DNA from: Sphingobium sp.
Lineage (GTDB): Bacteria; Pseudomonadota; Alphaproteobacteria; Sphingomonadales; Sphingomonadaceae
DNA length: 64,000 bases
Assembly (NCBI GenBank): GCA_020446425.1
Contig: JAGRES010000010.1
Span: forward strand, 1-64,000
Direction: 5' to 3'
Every line of letters starts with the position of its first letter. Positions within the stretch are counted from its first letter, which is position 1. The translations under genes and the position numbers were made by a program. Below the pieces are notes generated by a model, which saw only the letters and a list, made by a program, of their open reading frames with translations, made no database searches and was not told where the DNA came from. Below are positions 10,002 to 19,482 of the stretch, piece after piece.

Positions 10002-10055
10002 GGCTATATTGCTTCAGAAGAGCACAGGCAAAGTCAACCTCAGCACTCCAAATCA

Positions 10056-10083
10056 TAAAAAAGGCGCCGCAGATGCGACGCCT
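10056..10083 (-). terminator. Rho-independent terminator of the atp (Fo) operon
   Basis: On the minus strand GGCGTCGC and GCGGCGCC form an 8-bp stem (one G-T pair) with a 4-base loop, followed by TTTTTT. It lies 27 bases after the atpF stop. Confidence 0.85.
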
Positions 10084-10109
10084 CATATGGGTTCGGCAGG
10101 TCGGAACGA

Positions 10110-10748
10110 TCAGTTGATCGTGCCAAGCCCCTTGATCGTGCTGTCCACCATGGTCTTGTCAGCGGCGGCATCGTGGTTTTCCGCGATCAGCGCGGCAGCG
10201 GCGCCTGTGGCGGCACTGACGGCCTTGGCGCGAATGTCTGCGATGGCGGTGCGCTCGGCAGCGGCGATCTTGTCTTCCGCCATTTTCTGGCGGCGCTTCA
10301 CCAGAGCGGTCGCATTCGCCTTGGCTTCGGCGACAAGCAGCCCGGCCTCTTCCTCAGCGCGGGCACGCAGGGCCTCGGCATCCTTTTCGGCCCCGGCGAG
10401 CTTCGCCTGATATTCGGACTTCAGCGCTTCGGCCTCGGCGCGCAGTTTCGCGGCTTCGTCGAGCTGGCTGCGGATACCGGCGATCCGGTCGTCCAGCGCC
10501 TTGCCGATCAGTGCAGGCACCTTCTTCCAGATAAGCACGGCGATGAACACCGCCATGGAAACGCTGACGATGGCGGTGGCGTTGAAGAAACCGCCTGCGC
10601 CACCGATGGCGGGGTCCAGCCCATGTTCGGCGGGACCGCCATGCGCTTCGGTAGCGGCATGCACCTCGCCGTGAATGTCCTGCACCTTGTCGGCGTTTTC
10701 CAGATTCTGCGCGACAGCGGCGCTGCCTTCGGAGACGTTATCAACCAT
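10110..10748 (-). CDS. atpF: ATP synthase Fo subunit b
   Basis: 212 residues, longer than the usual ~160. It has an N-terminal extension (about 50 residues, His/Gly-rich), one membrane helix (AIVSVSMAVFIAVLIWKKVP) and then a long charged coiled coil that forms the peripheral stalk. It overlaps the preceding b' gene by 8 bases and is last in the operon. The paired b/b' genes are typical of alphaproteobacteria and phototrophs. Confidence 0.92.
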   Translation of the reverse strand: MVDNVSEGSAAVAQNLENADKVQDIHGEVHAATEAHGGPAEHGLDPAIGGAGGFFNATAIVSVSMAVFIAVLIWKKVPALIGKALDDRIAGIRSQLDEAAKLRAEAEALKSEYQAKLAGAEKDAEALRARAEEEAGLLVAEAKANATALVKRRQKMAEDKIAAAERTAIADIRAKAVSAATGAAAALIAENHDAAADKTMVDSTIKGLGTIN

Positions 10749-11232
10749 TGAGCGCCGCCTTCACTGCTTTCTTGGCGGCAGCGGCCGTGACCTTGCCACC
10801 GGAAATTTTAGCCACCATGTCCTGCGCGGCTTCAGCGGCAACGCCTTCGATCTCCGTCAGCGCAGCGGCAGAAGCGGCACGAACGGCCTCTTCGGCTTCG
10901 GCAATCTTACCGGCGATCTTCTTGTCGGCGGTCGCAACCTGCTTTTCGGTGTCCTTGACCGCTTTGGCCTTGGCCTCGGCCACGACGCCCTGTGCGGCGG
11001 CGCGTGCCTCGTTCTCACGGGTGCGATGCTCTTCTTCCAGCTCATCCGCACGGGCGAAAGCCGCCTTGGCGCGAGCGAGGTCTTCGGCGATCTTGCTATC
11101 GCGCGCATCGACCGTCGACTGGATCTTGGGCACCATGCCCAGACCGATGACGAAGAAGACAAAGCCGAACGTCAACAGCAGCCAGAAAATCTGGGAACTG
11201 TATGTCGCGGCCAATTGGGCTATCTGAGGCAT
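10741..11232 (-). CDS. atpG: ATP synthase Fo subunit b'
   Basis: 163 residues. One N-terminal membrane helix (SQIFWLLLTFGFVFFVIGLGMVP) leads into a highly charged Ala/Glu/Lys coiled coil, as in subunit b' (AtpF2/AtpX). It forms the heterodimeric peripheral stalk with subunit b encoded just downstream. The gene sits between atpE and atpF in the usual alphaproteobacterial order. Confidence 0.9.
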   Translation of the reverse strand: MPQIAQLAATYSSQIFWLLLTFGFVFFVIGLGMVPKIQSTVDARDSKIAEDLARAKAAFARADELEEEHRTRENEARAAAQGVVAEAKAKAVKDTEKQVATADKKIAGKIAEAEEAVRAASAAALTEIEGVAAEAAQDMVAKISGGKVTAAAAKKAVKAALNG

Positions 11233-11306
11233 TGCACCCGTCCCGTTAGTTCAGACATTTGCGCGTGGGCGGGAAGCCCCGCACCACGCAAACAGCAGTT
11301 CGTCGA

Positions 11307-11534
11307 TCAGGCGACGAAGATCAGGATCATCGAAACGACGAACGCCAGCAGGCCGAGAAGTTCGGCAGCGGCGAAGCCGATGAACAGACGGCCCTGCTGG
11401 CCATCAGCGGCCGACGGGTTGCGCAGCGCGCTCTCAAGGAACGAACCGAAGACATTGCCCACGCCCAGTGCGGCCATGCCGGCACCGATAGCAGCCAGAC
11501 CGGCACCGATCAGCTTTGCGGCTTCTGCGTCCAT
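11307..11534 (-). CDS. atpE: ATP synthase Fo subunit c
   Basis: 75 residues with two hydrophobic hairpin helices joined by the polar loop RNPSAADGQ. The proton-binding carboxylate is Glu58 in FAAAELLGLL. The open frame extends upstream, but the conserved start MDAEAAKLIGAG and a GGAG-like Shine-Dalgarno (AAAGGAGTTATC before the ATG) fix the start at 11534. It assembles into the rotor ring. Confidence 0.96.
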   Translation of the reverse strand: MDAEAAKLIGAGLAAIGAGMAALGVGNVFGSFLESALRNPSAADGQQGRLFIGFAAAELLGLLAFVVSMILIFVA

Positions 11535-11583
11535 AATGATAACTCCTTTTCTAAAACTCTTTACGTGTGTGGAAATTGAAAAC

Positions 11584-12369
11584 TCAGTGGAGATGCTCGG
11601 CGTCGTTGATGTAGAGCGACGTGAGCAGCGCGAAAACATAGGCCTGGATCACCGCGACCAGCATTTCCAGTGCGCTGATGCCGATCATCAGGACGAAGCT
11701 GGGGATGCCGACCATCGCGCCATAGCCGAGACCGGCATTGGTCGAGTTGATGACAAACCCGGCCAGCACCTTGAGCAGCACGTGACCCGCCGTCATCGCA
11801 ACGAACAGTCGCAGGCCGAGGCTGAAGGGGCGCACCATGAACGAGACCAGCTCGATCGGAAAAATGACCGGGATCATCGGCAGGGGCGTGCCGTGCGGCA
11901 CGAACAGAGAGAAAAAGTGCAGGCCATGCTTGAAGAAGCCAACCAGCAAAACGATCGAAAAGCTGATGATCGCCAGTACGCCCGTCACCGTGAAATGGCT
12001 GGTGAAGGTGAAGGGGTGCAGGCCGAAAAGGCCGATGGGCAGCAGGCCAAGCAGATTGGCCAGCAGGATGAACATGAACAGCGAGAAGACGTAGGGCACA
12101 TATTTCTTGCCCGCCTCGCCCGCATTTTCGAGCAGCAGCTTGTTGATGAACCCGGTGAAATATTCCACCGCCATCTGCCAGCGGGTCGGAACAAGCTGGC
12201 GCTTCATGCCGCCTGCGACGAAGACCCAGAGCAGCACAGCAGTGATGACCATCCACAATGCGCTGTTGGTAAAGGCGATGTTGTAACCGCCCAGCGACAG
12301 TTCGTCGGTGCCGAACAGCGGTTCGATCGCAAACTGGTGCATCGGGTCGATTTTACCGGATTCTGCCAC
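11584..12369 (-). CDS. atpB: ATP synthase Fo subunit a
   Basis: 261 residues with five to six membrane helices. The conserved Arg region is RPFSLGLRLFVAMTAGHVLLK, and the C-terminal helix has ALEMLVAVIQAYVFALLTSLYINDA. Subunit a provides the proton half-channels against the c ring. It is followed by atpE. Confidence 0.97.
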   Translation of the reverse strand: MAESGKIDPMHQFAIEPLFGTDELSLGGYNIAFTNSALWMVITAVLLWVFVAGGMKRQLVPTRWQMAVEYFTGFINKLLLENAGEAGKKYVPYVFSLFMFILLANLLGLLPIGLFGLHPFTFTSHFTVTGVLAIISFSIVLLVGFFKHGLHFFSLFVPHGTPLPMIPVIFPIELVSFMVRPFSLGLRLFVAMTAGHVLLKVLAGFVINSTNAGLGYGAMVGIPSFVLMIGISALEMLVAVIQAYVFALLTSLYINDAEHLH

Positions 12370-12417
12370 GCTTTGCCCCTAAGACCTCAAAAATACTCAC
12401 CTGCGACGAAAGCGCCC

Positions 12418-12738
12418 TCATTCCTTCGGGCGCTGCATCGAAATCCTGTATATGTTCCTGAAGGCCACGATTATCCCCAGAAAGAGGAAGACCAGCAGGA
12501 GCCAGGGTTGCGTGCCAAGAAAGCGGTCAAGGACCCAGCCAACCAGCGCGCCACCAGCAAGCCCCCCGATCAGTTCGGCCAGAACGCGGTTGCCGAGACG
12601 GGTATTTTCGTCCGCCTTTTCGTCGCGTTCGCCGGTCCTGATCTTCTCGATCTGCTCCGCACGCTCGATTCGCTCTTCCAGCGACGCGATGCGCGGATCT
12701 TCTCCGACAGGGTCTTGCCCGGGTTCAACTTCGGCCAT
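12418..12738 (-). CDS. atpI: ATP synthase accessory protein AtpI
   Basis: About 106 residues from the ATG that follows a strong AGGAGG (4 bases before it). The open frame starts 11 codons earlier, but this site is better. A charged N-terminus is followed by two membrane helices (ELIGGLAGGALVGWVLDRFLG and PWLLLVFLFLGIIVAFRNIYR), the AtpI/F0F1-ATPase-associated pattern. It is the first gene of the Fo operon and is thought to help c-ring assembly or Mg2+ supply. Confidence 0.88.
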   Translation of the reverse strand: MAEVEPGQDPVGEDPRIASLEERIERAEQIEKIRTGERDEKADENTRLGNRVLAELIGGLAGGALVGWVLDRFLGTQPWLLLVFLFLGIIVAFRNIYRISMQRPKE

Positions 12739-12926
12739 TTCCGCCTCCTTTTCCGTATTATGACACGGCAAGGGAACGCATGAACTGCGAATATTGCACC
12801 CGTCAAGGCGCGGCCCGTTTAGAAAGGGGAAAGGTTCAAGTCAACCGCGCTTGTGCGCGGCGAAGGCAAAGAATGTTGCATGTGCGAAGGGCGACGGTTT
12901 TCGCCGCCCCCGCGCAGCTATGAAAA

Positions 12927-13328
12927 TCAGTTCGCGTTGGCGCAATAGCTGGGCAAGGCGATGGGCGCCCCGCCCTTGGTCTGCCAGGCGCCGCTACCGA
13001 TGCGATAGACCTGCCCCGGCTTCACCCGGTTGGCCAGTGTCTGGCACCCTGTCGCCGCCGCCATATCCGCAACGGTCACGCCGCGTTTTTGCGCCAGATC
13101 GGTATAGGCAGCGCGACGCTTGATATTGATCGCTTCAACTTCGGCGCGCACAGCTTCGCTGACCGAACCGGCAATACCGAGATACCCGTCGGATTGCTCG
13201 CCGACCTTTCCGGCAGCCATGGCCTGCGTCAGATTGCCTTGCGCGCTGGCCGGTTGAGAGAGCGTCAGCGCAGCCCCGGCGATACCGATGACGGCTGCTG
13301 CCGCGATGAAAAGAGGTTTGCGTGTCAT
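12927..13328 (-). CDS. ydbL: YdbL family periplasmic protein (DUF1318)
   Basis: About 133 residues from MTRKPLFIAAAAV, with a signal peptide ending at ASAQG. The mature part fits DUF1318/YdbL: EAVRAEVEAINIKRRAAYTDLAQKRGVTVADMAAATG, then VYRIGSGAWQ. In E. coli YdbL is the periplasmic partner of YdbH and YnbE. The same three genes are linked here by 4-base overlaps, so the assignment is backed by context. Confidence 0.85.
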   Translation of the reverse strand: MTRKPLFIAAAAVIGIAGAALTLSQPASAQGNLTQAMAAGKVGEQSDGYLGIAGSVSEAVRAEVEAINIKRRAAYTDLAQKRGVTVADMAAATGCQTLANRVKPGQVYRIGSGAWQTKGGAPIALPSYCANAN

Positions 13329-13549
13329 TCTGGGAACAACTCCGGATTGTTTTCGATCAAGTCCTGCGCATCCTTTTGCAGACGCACCACTACTTCCTGT
13401 TGCACTTTCACATTGAGGTTGATCTCTATCGGTTTTTCCGGTGCTTTCACGGTAATGCAACCGCCCAGCAGCAGCGCCGAGGCCAGCAATACCGTGACGG
13501 CAGGGAAAAACTCCCGATTTTCAACCGTCTCCTTGTAATTTCGCGTCAT
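13325..13549 (-). CDS. ynbE: YnbE-like outer-membrane lipoprotein
   Basis: 74 residues. A lipobox (LLLGGC) at about residue 27-31 predicts lipidation after a hydrophobic signal. The short mature part (IEINLNVKVQQEVVVRLQKDAQDLIENNPELFPE) matches YnbE lipoproteins. In E. coli, YnbE links the YdbH bridge to the outer membrane. Overlaps both neighbours by 4 bases. Confidence 0.88.
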   Translation of the reverse strand: MTRNYKETVENREFFPAVTVLLASALLLGGCITVKAPEKPIEINLNVKVQQEVVVRLQKDAQDLIENNPELFPE

Positions 13550-16500
13550 TCTTTATCCCCTGATGGCATATTCTCGCTTTCGCTGGGCTGAACGGCAAGC
13601 CTGTTTTGCACAACCGGCGCGAAATCATTCCCCAGATGCTGGCGAATCAGCATGCTGGGGTCGGTAAATGACCGCGCGGTGTTCATCAGGCCACGGAAAG
13701 GCGCTTCGATCTTGATGTTGAAAATGAACGGTAGGCCGACGAACTGCGTCGCAATCGGCTTGGGCACGGTCGACAGCTTGCCGCGATTGATGCCGTTGAA
13801 CGCAACCTGAGTGACAACCTCACCGTCGATCGCGCCATCCATCAGGATGGTCAGGCATTTATATTGCAGATCCTTGAGCGCATCGAAGGCGAGCTTGCCC
13901 ATTCGCCCCAGATTTTCGTTCGACACCTGGCCGACATAGGCAAGGTTGCCCGCCTGCCGGTCAGGGTCGCACGGGATGTCCAGGCCTTCGATATGGTCGA
14001 CAACAAGCGGCGGCATACCATGCTGGCGCGCGTTGAGAATACCGCCAACGATGCGCCCGCCACTCGCGTCGAACACCATCGGCAGCAGGCCGTCGAACGT
14101 ACCGGTCGCCGAAATATTCTCCAGTTCGAGCTTCTGGATAAATGCGCCAGCCTCCAGCCCGATCACCCGGAAGGCCATGCGACGGGGCTTTTCGCTGCTC
14201 ATGTCCATGATAGTGGGCAGCAGGGTCAACTCACCCTGCGCGAACGGCCAGCGCCCGCCCTCAATCGCGACGCGCTGATCGGGCAACAGTGCATAACGGA
14301 TCACGCCGTCGCGCACCTCTATGCCGGGGTTGGTGCTGGCGAGGCGCATCTCCTGTCCCGGAGCCGTGACGAGGCCGATCAGGTCGGTAAAGTGGATATG
14401 CGTCGACAGACCGTCAACCGGGCCGAAAGCAGCCGCCAGATCCATATCCTCGGTCGTGAAATCGCCGGTGCTCGTCACCTTGGCGGGTGTCCAGTCGATC
14501 CGGCCACGGCCATCGACTGTGCCGAAGACATTGGCGACTACGCCCAGCGCGATGGGGGTGATTTCATCGGGCTGTAACCGACCGTCGAAGCGCAAGGCAT
14601 CGACGATCAGGTCGGCATAGCCCACGCCGGAATCCAGAACATGATATATGTTCACCGTCGCAATCGTCCGCTCTCGGCCCGGCACGCGCAGCGAACCCGC
14701 AGCGTCGATACGGCCATTGGCCAGCCTCAACAGGAAATCAGGCGATTGCAGCGGATGAAACCGGTCGGGGTTGGCATCGTCATAAACGATGATCGGGCCA
14801 TTCAGGCCCAGCACGCCGTCGCTGTAGGACCATGCCGCTTCACCATCGCGCACCAGCAACGGAACCGTTCCGATCCGCGCGGTTATCCCGCTGGCGTTGC
14901 CGCCCATGCCGCCCTGCACTGTTCCGCCATCCAAACTGTCAGCGGAAAGCAGGACGGGTTCCTTGTCTCCGCCCAGATGCATGCTGACACCGGCCAGGCT
15001 GAAACGGCCACTGCCCATTCTATAGTCCGCCGAACGGGCCGCCAGCCTCAACCGGGTATCGCCCATCCGCCCTTCCAGCCTTGGTGCGTCAATCCGCGCT
15101 CCGCCGCCAAGACGTCCGCCACGGGACACCAGCACGCCTCCATCTACCGGGCACAGGCGTAGGCTGTTTGCGCCCAGTTCCATCGCCCCGGCCTTTAACA
15201 CCGTGAATCGCACCGGCGCGCATTCCGGGTTGAGTACAAAGCCGCTGCCACCGTTCCAGCGCGCCTGAACCGGAAGATCGAGGCCGCGCACGAACCCGTC
15301 CGGCATCGGCCCATCGAGCCGCAGCTTCGTCTCGATACGTGTCATGCCATCGGGCCGCGCAACAAAACGCACCGTCTCCGATTCCAGCCGCGCACCTCTG
15401 GCCTCATAGGGTTGCAGGAACATCTGGCCGGACAGTCCACCGCCGGGTGCGGAACGCAGTCGTAGCGCCATTTCCGGCAGTCCCGCGCCCCTGCTGACGA
15501 TGGAACCGTTCAATGCCCAGCGTCCGTTGGGGATATCAATCGCGACGCTGCCGCCATTCCCCAGAGCCACCTGCCCGCCACGCGATCCTGTCCATTCAAG
15601 TGAGGACAGGTTGAGCGAGCCAGCTCCGGCCTGCTGCGTCAGGGCATAGCGTCCACGCATCCGCCCCCCCGATTGCATCGAGGAAAGCGCGTCGGCCAAT
15701 TTTGCGGCCAAGGGTCCAACCGGCGTTTGCGCACTTTTCGCCGCCATAGCATGCAGCGCGCGGACATCCATGACGCGCGGGCTTGCAGCTTCGATCCCGC
15801 CGTCCGCCTGGATTTTACCATCCGCCCAGCTCCAGCGCGTGGTCATCTTGCTCGCACCCGCACGGATATCGCCATAGCCGAGTGCAGCCAGCTTCAAATC
15901 GCCCTCGCCCTGCATTTTCGCCGACGAGCCGTCAAAGCGCATATCGAGCGCGGGAGACGCCAGGGTCGCGCCCTGTATCCGCAATGCCTTCGCCTCGCCA
16001 TTGACCCGCCCGCGCCAGGAATCGAGCTGGGGCGACAATGTCATGTCGCTTTTCATAACGAGCTGCGCCGCCACGATTCCCTTGTCGGCACACCGCAATC
16101 CATTCAGCCTGAGCGGGCCGGAAAAATGTGGAGCGCCGCCAGTCATTGCGACATCCAGATACGCGCTGGCCTGCGGCGACCGGCATCCCGCCATTGCCGC
16201 ATTACGAATCAGCGCACCCACCTTGCCGGTAAAACCGGACCGCAAATTCCCGCTGCCCCGAAGAGAGAGCCCGGCATCCCCGGCTGGCGTTGCAAGGCGC
16301 GCCCGCGCATCGTCCAGCGTCAAGTCGATATCGGGCATATTGAACGGCGCAGTGGACGATGGATCGCGAAGCTTGTCCAGCTCCCCCAGACTGAGGCCGT
16401 TTTCATCGACCTTGCCATAAAGGCGCACGCCCCGCGCCCTGACCGCGCCGACACGCGGAATGATCGAACCATAGGCAAGGTCGATCTCAACCGAGTCCGC

Positions 16501-16773
16501 GGTTAGGTCTGGATGCGCGGGGTCGCCCAGAACGAGATTCTCGATGCGCTGGGTGCGCAGCGCAATCTGTTTTATCTCATAGGTCGCCCGCACGTCCCGC
16601 TCGGCGAGCGCATCGTCGACGAACCGCTCGGCAATCGGCTGGCGCTGGGTCCAGATGAAAATCGTGACGACGGAAACGCATATGGCGAAGATGAGCAGGA
16701 TCGCCCGGGTACGCTGCAACCGGGCGGAACCAAGAACTTCGGCGTCGTATTCTCCGGTTTCCGGTCCGGTCAT
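13546..16773 (-). CDS. ydbH: YdbH-like AsmA-family intermembrane lipid-transport protein
   Basis: 1075 residues. One N-terminal membrane helix (ILLIFAICVSVVTIFIW) is followed by a long beta-rich periplasmic region, including repeated AsmA-like segments and a C-terminal dicarboxylate-transport/DUF-type domain. Architecture and the neighbouring ynbE and ydbL match the E. coli YdbH-YnbE-YdbL system, a bridge for phospholipid movement across the periplasm. The C-terminal tail after IKIEAPFRGLMNTARSF is polar. Function is inferred from synteny plus fold pattern. Confidence 0.85.
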   Translation of the reverse strand: MTGPETGEYDAEVLGSARLQRTRAILLIFAICVSVVTIFIWTQRQPIAERFVDDALAERDVRATYEIKQIALRTQRIENLVLGDPAHPDLTADSVEIDLAYGSIIPRVGAVRARGVRLYGKVDENGLSLGELDKLRDPSSTAPFNMPDIDLTLDDARARLATPAGDAGLSLRGSGNLRSGFTGKVGALIRNAAMAGCRSPQASAYLDVAMTGGAPHFSGPLRLNGLRCADKGIVAAQLVMKSDMTLSPQLDSWRGRVNGEAKALRIQGATLASPALDMRFDGSSAKMQGEGDLKLAALGYGDIRAGASKMTTRWSWADGKIQADGGIEAASPRVMDVRALHAMAAKSAQTPVGPLAAKLADALSSMQSGGRMRGRYALTQQAGAGSLNLSSLEWTGSRGGQVALGNGGSVAIDIPNGRWALNGSIVSRGAGLPEMALRLRSAPGGGLSGQMFLQPYEARGARLESETVRFVARPDGMTRIETKLRLDGPMPDGFVRGLDLPVQARWNGGSGFVLNPECAPVRFTVLKAGAMELGANSLRLCPVDGGVLVSRGGRLGGGARIDAPRLEGRMGDTRLRLAARSADYRMGSGRFSLAGVSMHLGGDKEPVLLSADSLDGGTVQGGMGGNASGITARIGTVPLLVRDGEAAWSYSDGVLGLNGPIIVYDDANPDRFHPLQSPDFLLRLANGRIDAAGSLRVPGRERTIATVNIYHVLDSGVGYADLIVDALRFDGRLQPDEITPIALGVVANVFGTVDGRGRIDWTPAKVTSTGDFTTEDMDLAAAFGPVDGLSTHIHFTDLIGLVTAPGQEMRLASTNPGIEVRDGVIRYALLPDQRVAIEGGRWPFAQGELTLLPTIMDMSSEKPRRMAFRVIGLEAGAFIQKLELENISATGTFDGLLPMVFDASGGRIVGGILNARQHGMPPLVVDHIEGLDIPCDPDRQAGNLAYVGQVSNENLGRMGKLAFDALKDLQYKCLTILMDGAIDGEVVTQVAFNGINRGKLSTVPKPIATQFVGLPFIFNIKIEAPFRGLMNTARSFTDPSMLIRQHLGNDFAPVVQNRLAVQPSESENMPSGDKE

Positions 16774-16880
16774 GATCCTCGCTTCTTGCCGACGCCCGAT
16801 ATCCTGACAGGGGCATCTGCTTCATTATGGACGCACTAACGCGGCGGAGCCAGTAAATATCCTTGCCCCGCCATTACGCA

Positions 16881-17705
16881 ATGCTTAGCCCTGACTGGAT
16901 GAACCGCGAAAGAACCGATCGCAACGATTCCGGCCAAAAGCTGGAAGATGCCGGCTTCGCACCGCCTGCCGGCGCGGGTTTGTTCGCCGACCCTCCGAAA
17001 TCTGCTTCTGCCGAAACGAAGAAGGAAGCAAAACCGCATCATGGCAACGGCCACCGCGCACGGCTGCGGCAGCGGCTGGCCACCGGCGGCGGGGAAGCAC
17101 TGCTTGACCATGAACTGGTCGAATATCTGCTGGCGCTCGCCATCCCGCGCCGCGACACAAAACCGTTGGCCAAGGCGCTGATGGAGCATTTCGGTGGAAT
17201 AGCTGGCGTGCTGACCGCCGAATGGGAAGCGCTGGCCCGCTTTCCCGGCATGGGCGACACCAGCGTCGCCGCGCTCAAGGTCGCTCAGGCCGCTGCTCTG
17301 CGCCTGCTGCGCGCACCGGTGACCGAGCAGCCGATCCTGTCGAGTTGGCAGGCGCTGCTGGATTATCTGCGCGCCGACATGGCGCACCTCAAGGTCGAAC
17401 GTGTCCGGGTGCTGCATCTCAATGCGCGCAACATGCTGATCCGCGATGACCATATGGGGGATGGCTCCATCGACCAGGCCGCCATTTACACGCGTGAGGT
17501 GATTCGCAAGGCGATCGACCTGGGTTCCTCGTCTCTCATCCTCGTGCATAATCACCCCAGCGGCGCTCCACAGCCCAGCCGGCAGGATATCGAAATCACC
17601 CGCACGATCATCGAGGCGGGAAAGCAGCTCGGCATATCGGTACACGATCATATCGTCATCGGCACAGAGGGCTTCTCCAGCATGCGCGCGATGGGGCTGT
17701 TCTAG
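16881..17705 (+). CDS. radC: RadC family protein (JAB-domain)
   Basis: About 274 residues. The frame opens at a TTG at 16863; ATG codons at 16881 and 16899 are better starts. An N-terminal HhH-like region (HRARLRQRLATGGGEALLDHELVEYLLAL, FPGMGDTSVAALK) precedes a JAB/MPN domain with its metal motif, VHNHPSGAPQPSRQDIEITR. The lysine/threonine before HDHIVIG completes the family pattern. RadC proteins are widespread but their role in repair is doubtful. It is the last housekeeping gene before the flagellar cluster. Confidence 0.92.
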   Translation: MLSPDWMNRERTDRNDSGQKLEDAGFAPPAGAGLFADPPKSASAETKKEAKPHHGNGHRARLRQRLATGGGEALLDHELVEYLLALAIPRRDTKPLAKALMEHFGGIAGVLTAEWEALARFPGMGDTSVAALKVAQAAALRLLRAPVTEQPILSSWQALLDYLRADMAHLKVERVRVLHLNARNMLIRDDHMGDGSIDQAAIYTREVIRKAIDLGSSSLILVHNHPSGAPQPSRQDIEITRTIIEAGKQLGISVHDHIVIGTEGFSSMRAMGLF

Positions 17706-17735
17706 GGATCAGGTCCATGGGCCGTAGACCCACGC

Positions 17736-17786
17736 GGCAAAAATTGCCGCCCGCCGGAAAATCCTGCCGCCCCATCATTCTATAAT
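17736..17786 (+). promoter_or_regulatory. Putative fliF promoter: two palindromes plus TATAAT
   Basis: A perfect 15-base palindrome-type site CGGCAAAAATTGCCG (17736-17750) is followed by a weaker copy (CGGAAATCCTGCCG, 17756-17769). Exactly 11 bases after that comes TATAAT (17781-17786) inside TTCTATAATAGAA, itself a perfect 13-base palindrome. The spacing is identical to the fliL and flbT promoters. The second palindrome occupies the usual -35 position, and no TTGACA-like -35 is present. Probably drives fliF-fliN-flbD'-flhA. Confidence 0.7.
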
Positions 17787-17833
17787 AGAAGCAGAAGGCG
17801 CGATGCGCCGTACAGGATGTCGCGGGTCACATA

Positions 17834-19474
17834 TTGGAATTTCTGCAATCCCTGCTTGCCCAGATCGGTCGCGCACGCGCCCTGCTGGTCGGTGCCGTCG
17901 GCATCGCGCTGCTCGCGGCGCTGACGATGATCGCGCTGCGCCCGGGCTCCGGCAACATGGGCTATTTATATACCGATCTTGATCCCTCCGCCGCGCAAAA
18001 TATCGTCGAAAAGCTGAAGGGACAGAATGTCGATTTTCAGCTGTCGGCGGACGGCACCGCCATCATGGCTCCGGAGGACAGGATAGCAGATCTGCGCATG
18101 GCGCTGGCGAGCGAGCAGATTGGCGGCAAGATCGGCTATGACGTGTTGGATGCCGAACAGCCCTTTGGCCTGTCCGCCTCGCGCGAGAAGATGAACGAAA
18201 CCCGCGCCATTGAAGGCGAACTCGCGCGCTCGATCAACACATTGGAAGCCGTCACTTCCGCCCGCGTCCATATCGTGATGCCCGACAAGGCGATCTTCGC
18301 CCGCGAAGCGCGCAAGGCCAGCGCCGCCGTCACCGTCAAGACGCGTGGCCGCCTGTCGGCGGAGAATATCGAGGCAATCCGCAACCTGGTCGCCGCCGCC
18401 GTGCCGGAGCTGACGCCGCAATCGGTTTCCGTTGTAGACGCCAAAGGGCATTTGCTGGCCCGCGCCGGTCAGGAAGGCGAGGCGCTGTCCGGTGAGGTCG
18501 ACGAGCTGCAGCTCGCCATCGAAAACCGCCTGCGCGATGAGATCGAGGCGCTGCTGACGCCCATCGTTGGCGCAGGCAAGGTGCGCGCCGAAGTATCCGC
18601 CGATATCGACCGCGACCAGCGGCGCGAGGAAGCGCGGGTGTTCGACCCCAACACACAGGTAATCGCGCGTCAGATTGCCGTCGAATCCGGAAGCCAGACC
18701 CAGGAAAATCAGGCAGGCGACGGCGCGGTTACCGTCGGCAACCAGCTGCCCACCGCCGACCCCGGCCTTGCCGGTGGCGGACCGGGCGACAGCAGCCAGT
18801 CACGCAGCAATGAAACATCGGAAGACACAACCTATGAGAACAGCCGCACCGATACGGTGACGATGCGCGGGCCCGGCACGATCCAGCGCCTTACCGTCGC
18901 GGTGATGGTCGATCCCGGCGAAAAACAGCTGCCCGCCGACCAGATCCAGAAGATGACGCGACTGGTGGAAAATGCGGTCGGTTTCGATGCCGAGCGCGGC
19001 GACAATGTCGTCGTCGAACCGATGCGCTTTGCCGCAGCGGCGGACGAAGAGGATGGCAGCTTCGACATTCTCGCTTATGTCCCCACCAAGAAGATTTTCC
19101 CGCTGGTGGAATTGCTGATCGTCGCCGCCGTCGGCCTGTTCGTGATGCGGATCGTGCGCGGCAGCGGAGCAGCAGCGGGCGGCGCGGCGGGTGAAACCAT
19201 GCTGCAAGGGCGGCGCGCCGCCGACGCACTTGCACCACCAGCTGATCCCGATGCGAATGGCGATACCGCGCTGCCTGCACTGGAAGGCGATCCCGACGCC
19301 CCCGGCACGCCCAATATCGCGAACCCGTCCCACATGGCGCAGCTCGATCAGGAAATCGCGCTGGCGCAGGTCGAGGGCGGCATCAAGGCATCGTCGCTCA
19401 AGCGTATCGGCGAAACCATCACCAACAACCCGGCGGAATCCGCGTCCGTGATCCGCCAATGGATGAATGCATGA
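17834..19474 (+). CDS. fliF: Flagellar MS-ring protein FliF
   Basis: 546 residues. An N-terminal membrane helix (LLVGAVGIALLAALTMIAL), the ring-building YscJ/FliF domain (YLYTDLDPSAAQNIVEKLKGQNVDFQL), and a C-terminal membrane helix (FPLVELLIVAAVGLFVMRIV) with a cytoplasmic tail are all present. The start is TTG with no close Shine-Dalgarno; there is no in-frame ATG before the first membrane helix. The tail ends in the FliG-binding-type segment IGETITNNPAESASVIRQWM, yet fliG is not downstream: fliN follows after 8 bases. Confidence 0.95.
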   Translation: MEFLQSLLAQIGRARALLVGAVGIALLAALTMIALRPGSGNMGYLYTDLDPSAAQNIVEKLKGQNVDFQLSADGTAIMAPEDRIADLRMALASEQIGGKIGYDVLDAEQPFGLSASREKMNETRAIEGELARSINTLEAVTSARVHIVMPDKAIFAREARKASAAVTVKTRGRLSAENIEAIRNLVAAAVPELTPQSVSVVDAKGHLLARAGQEGEALSGEVDELQLAIENRLRDEIEALLTPIVGAGKVRAEVSADIDRDQRREEARVFDPNTQVIARQIAVESGSQTQENQAGDGAVTVGNQLPTADPGLAGGGPGDSSQSRSNETSEDTTYENSRTDTVTMRGPGTIQRLTVAVMVDPGEKQLPADQIQKMTRLVENAVGFDAERGDNVVVEPMRFAAAADEEDGSFDILAYVPTKKIFPLVELLIVAAVGLFVMRIVRGSGAAAGGAAGETMLQGRRAADALAPPADPDANGDTALPALEGDPDAPGTPNIANPSHMAQLDQEIALAQVEGGIKASSLKRIGETITNNPAESASVIRQWMNA

Positions 19475-19482
19475 GCTGAACC

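Noticed and set aside
10675..12783. Plus-strand open frame of about 700 codons across the atp operon
   Set aside because: It is antisense to atpF, b', atpE and atpB, whose protein signatures are strong; the reading is a GC-rich shadow.
16836..17651. Minus-strand frame of 271 codons
   Set aside because: It lies opposite radC, which has a clear JAB motif; no domain or start signal supports the minus frame.
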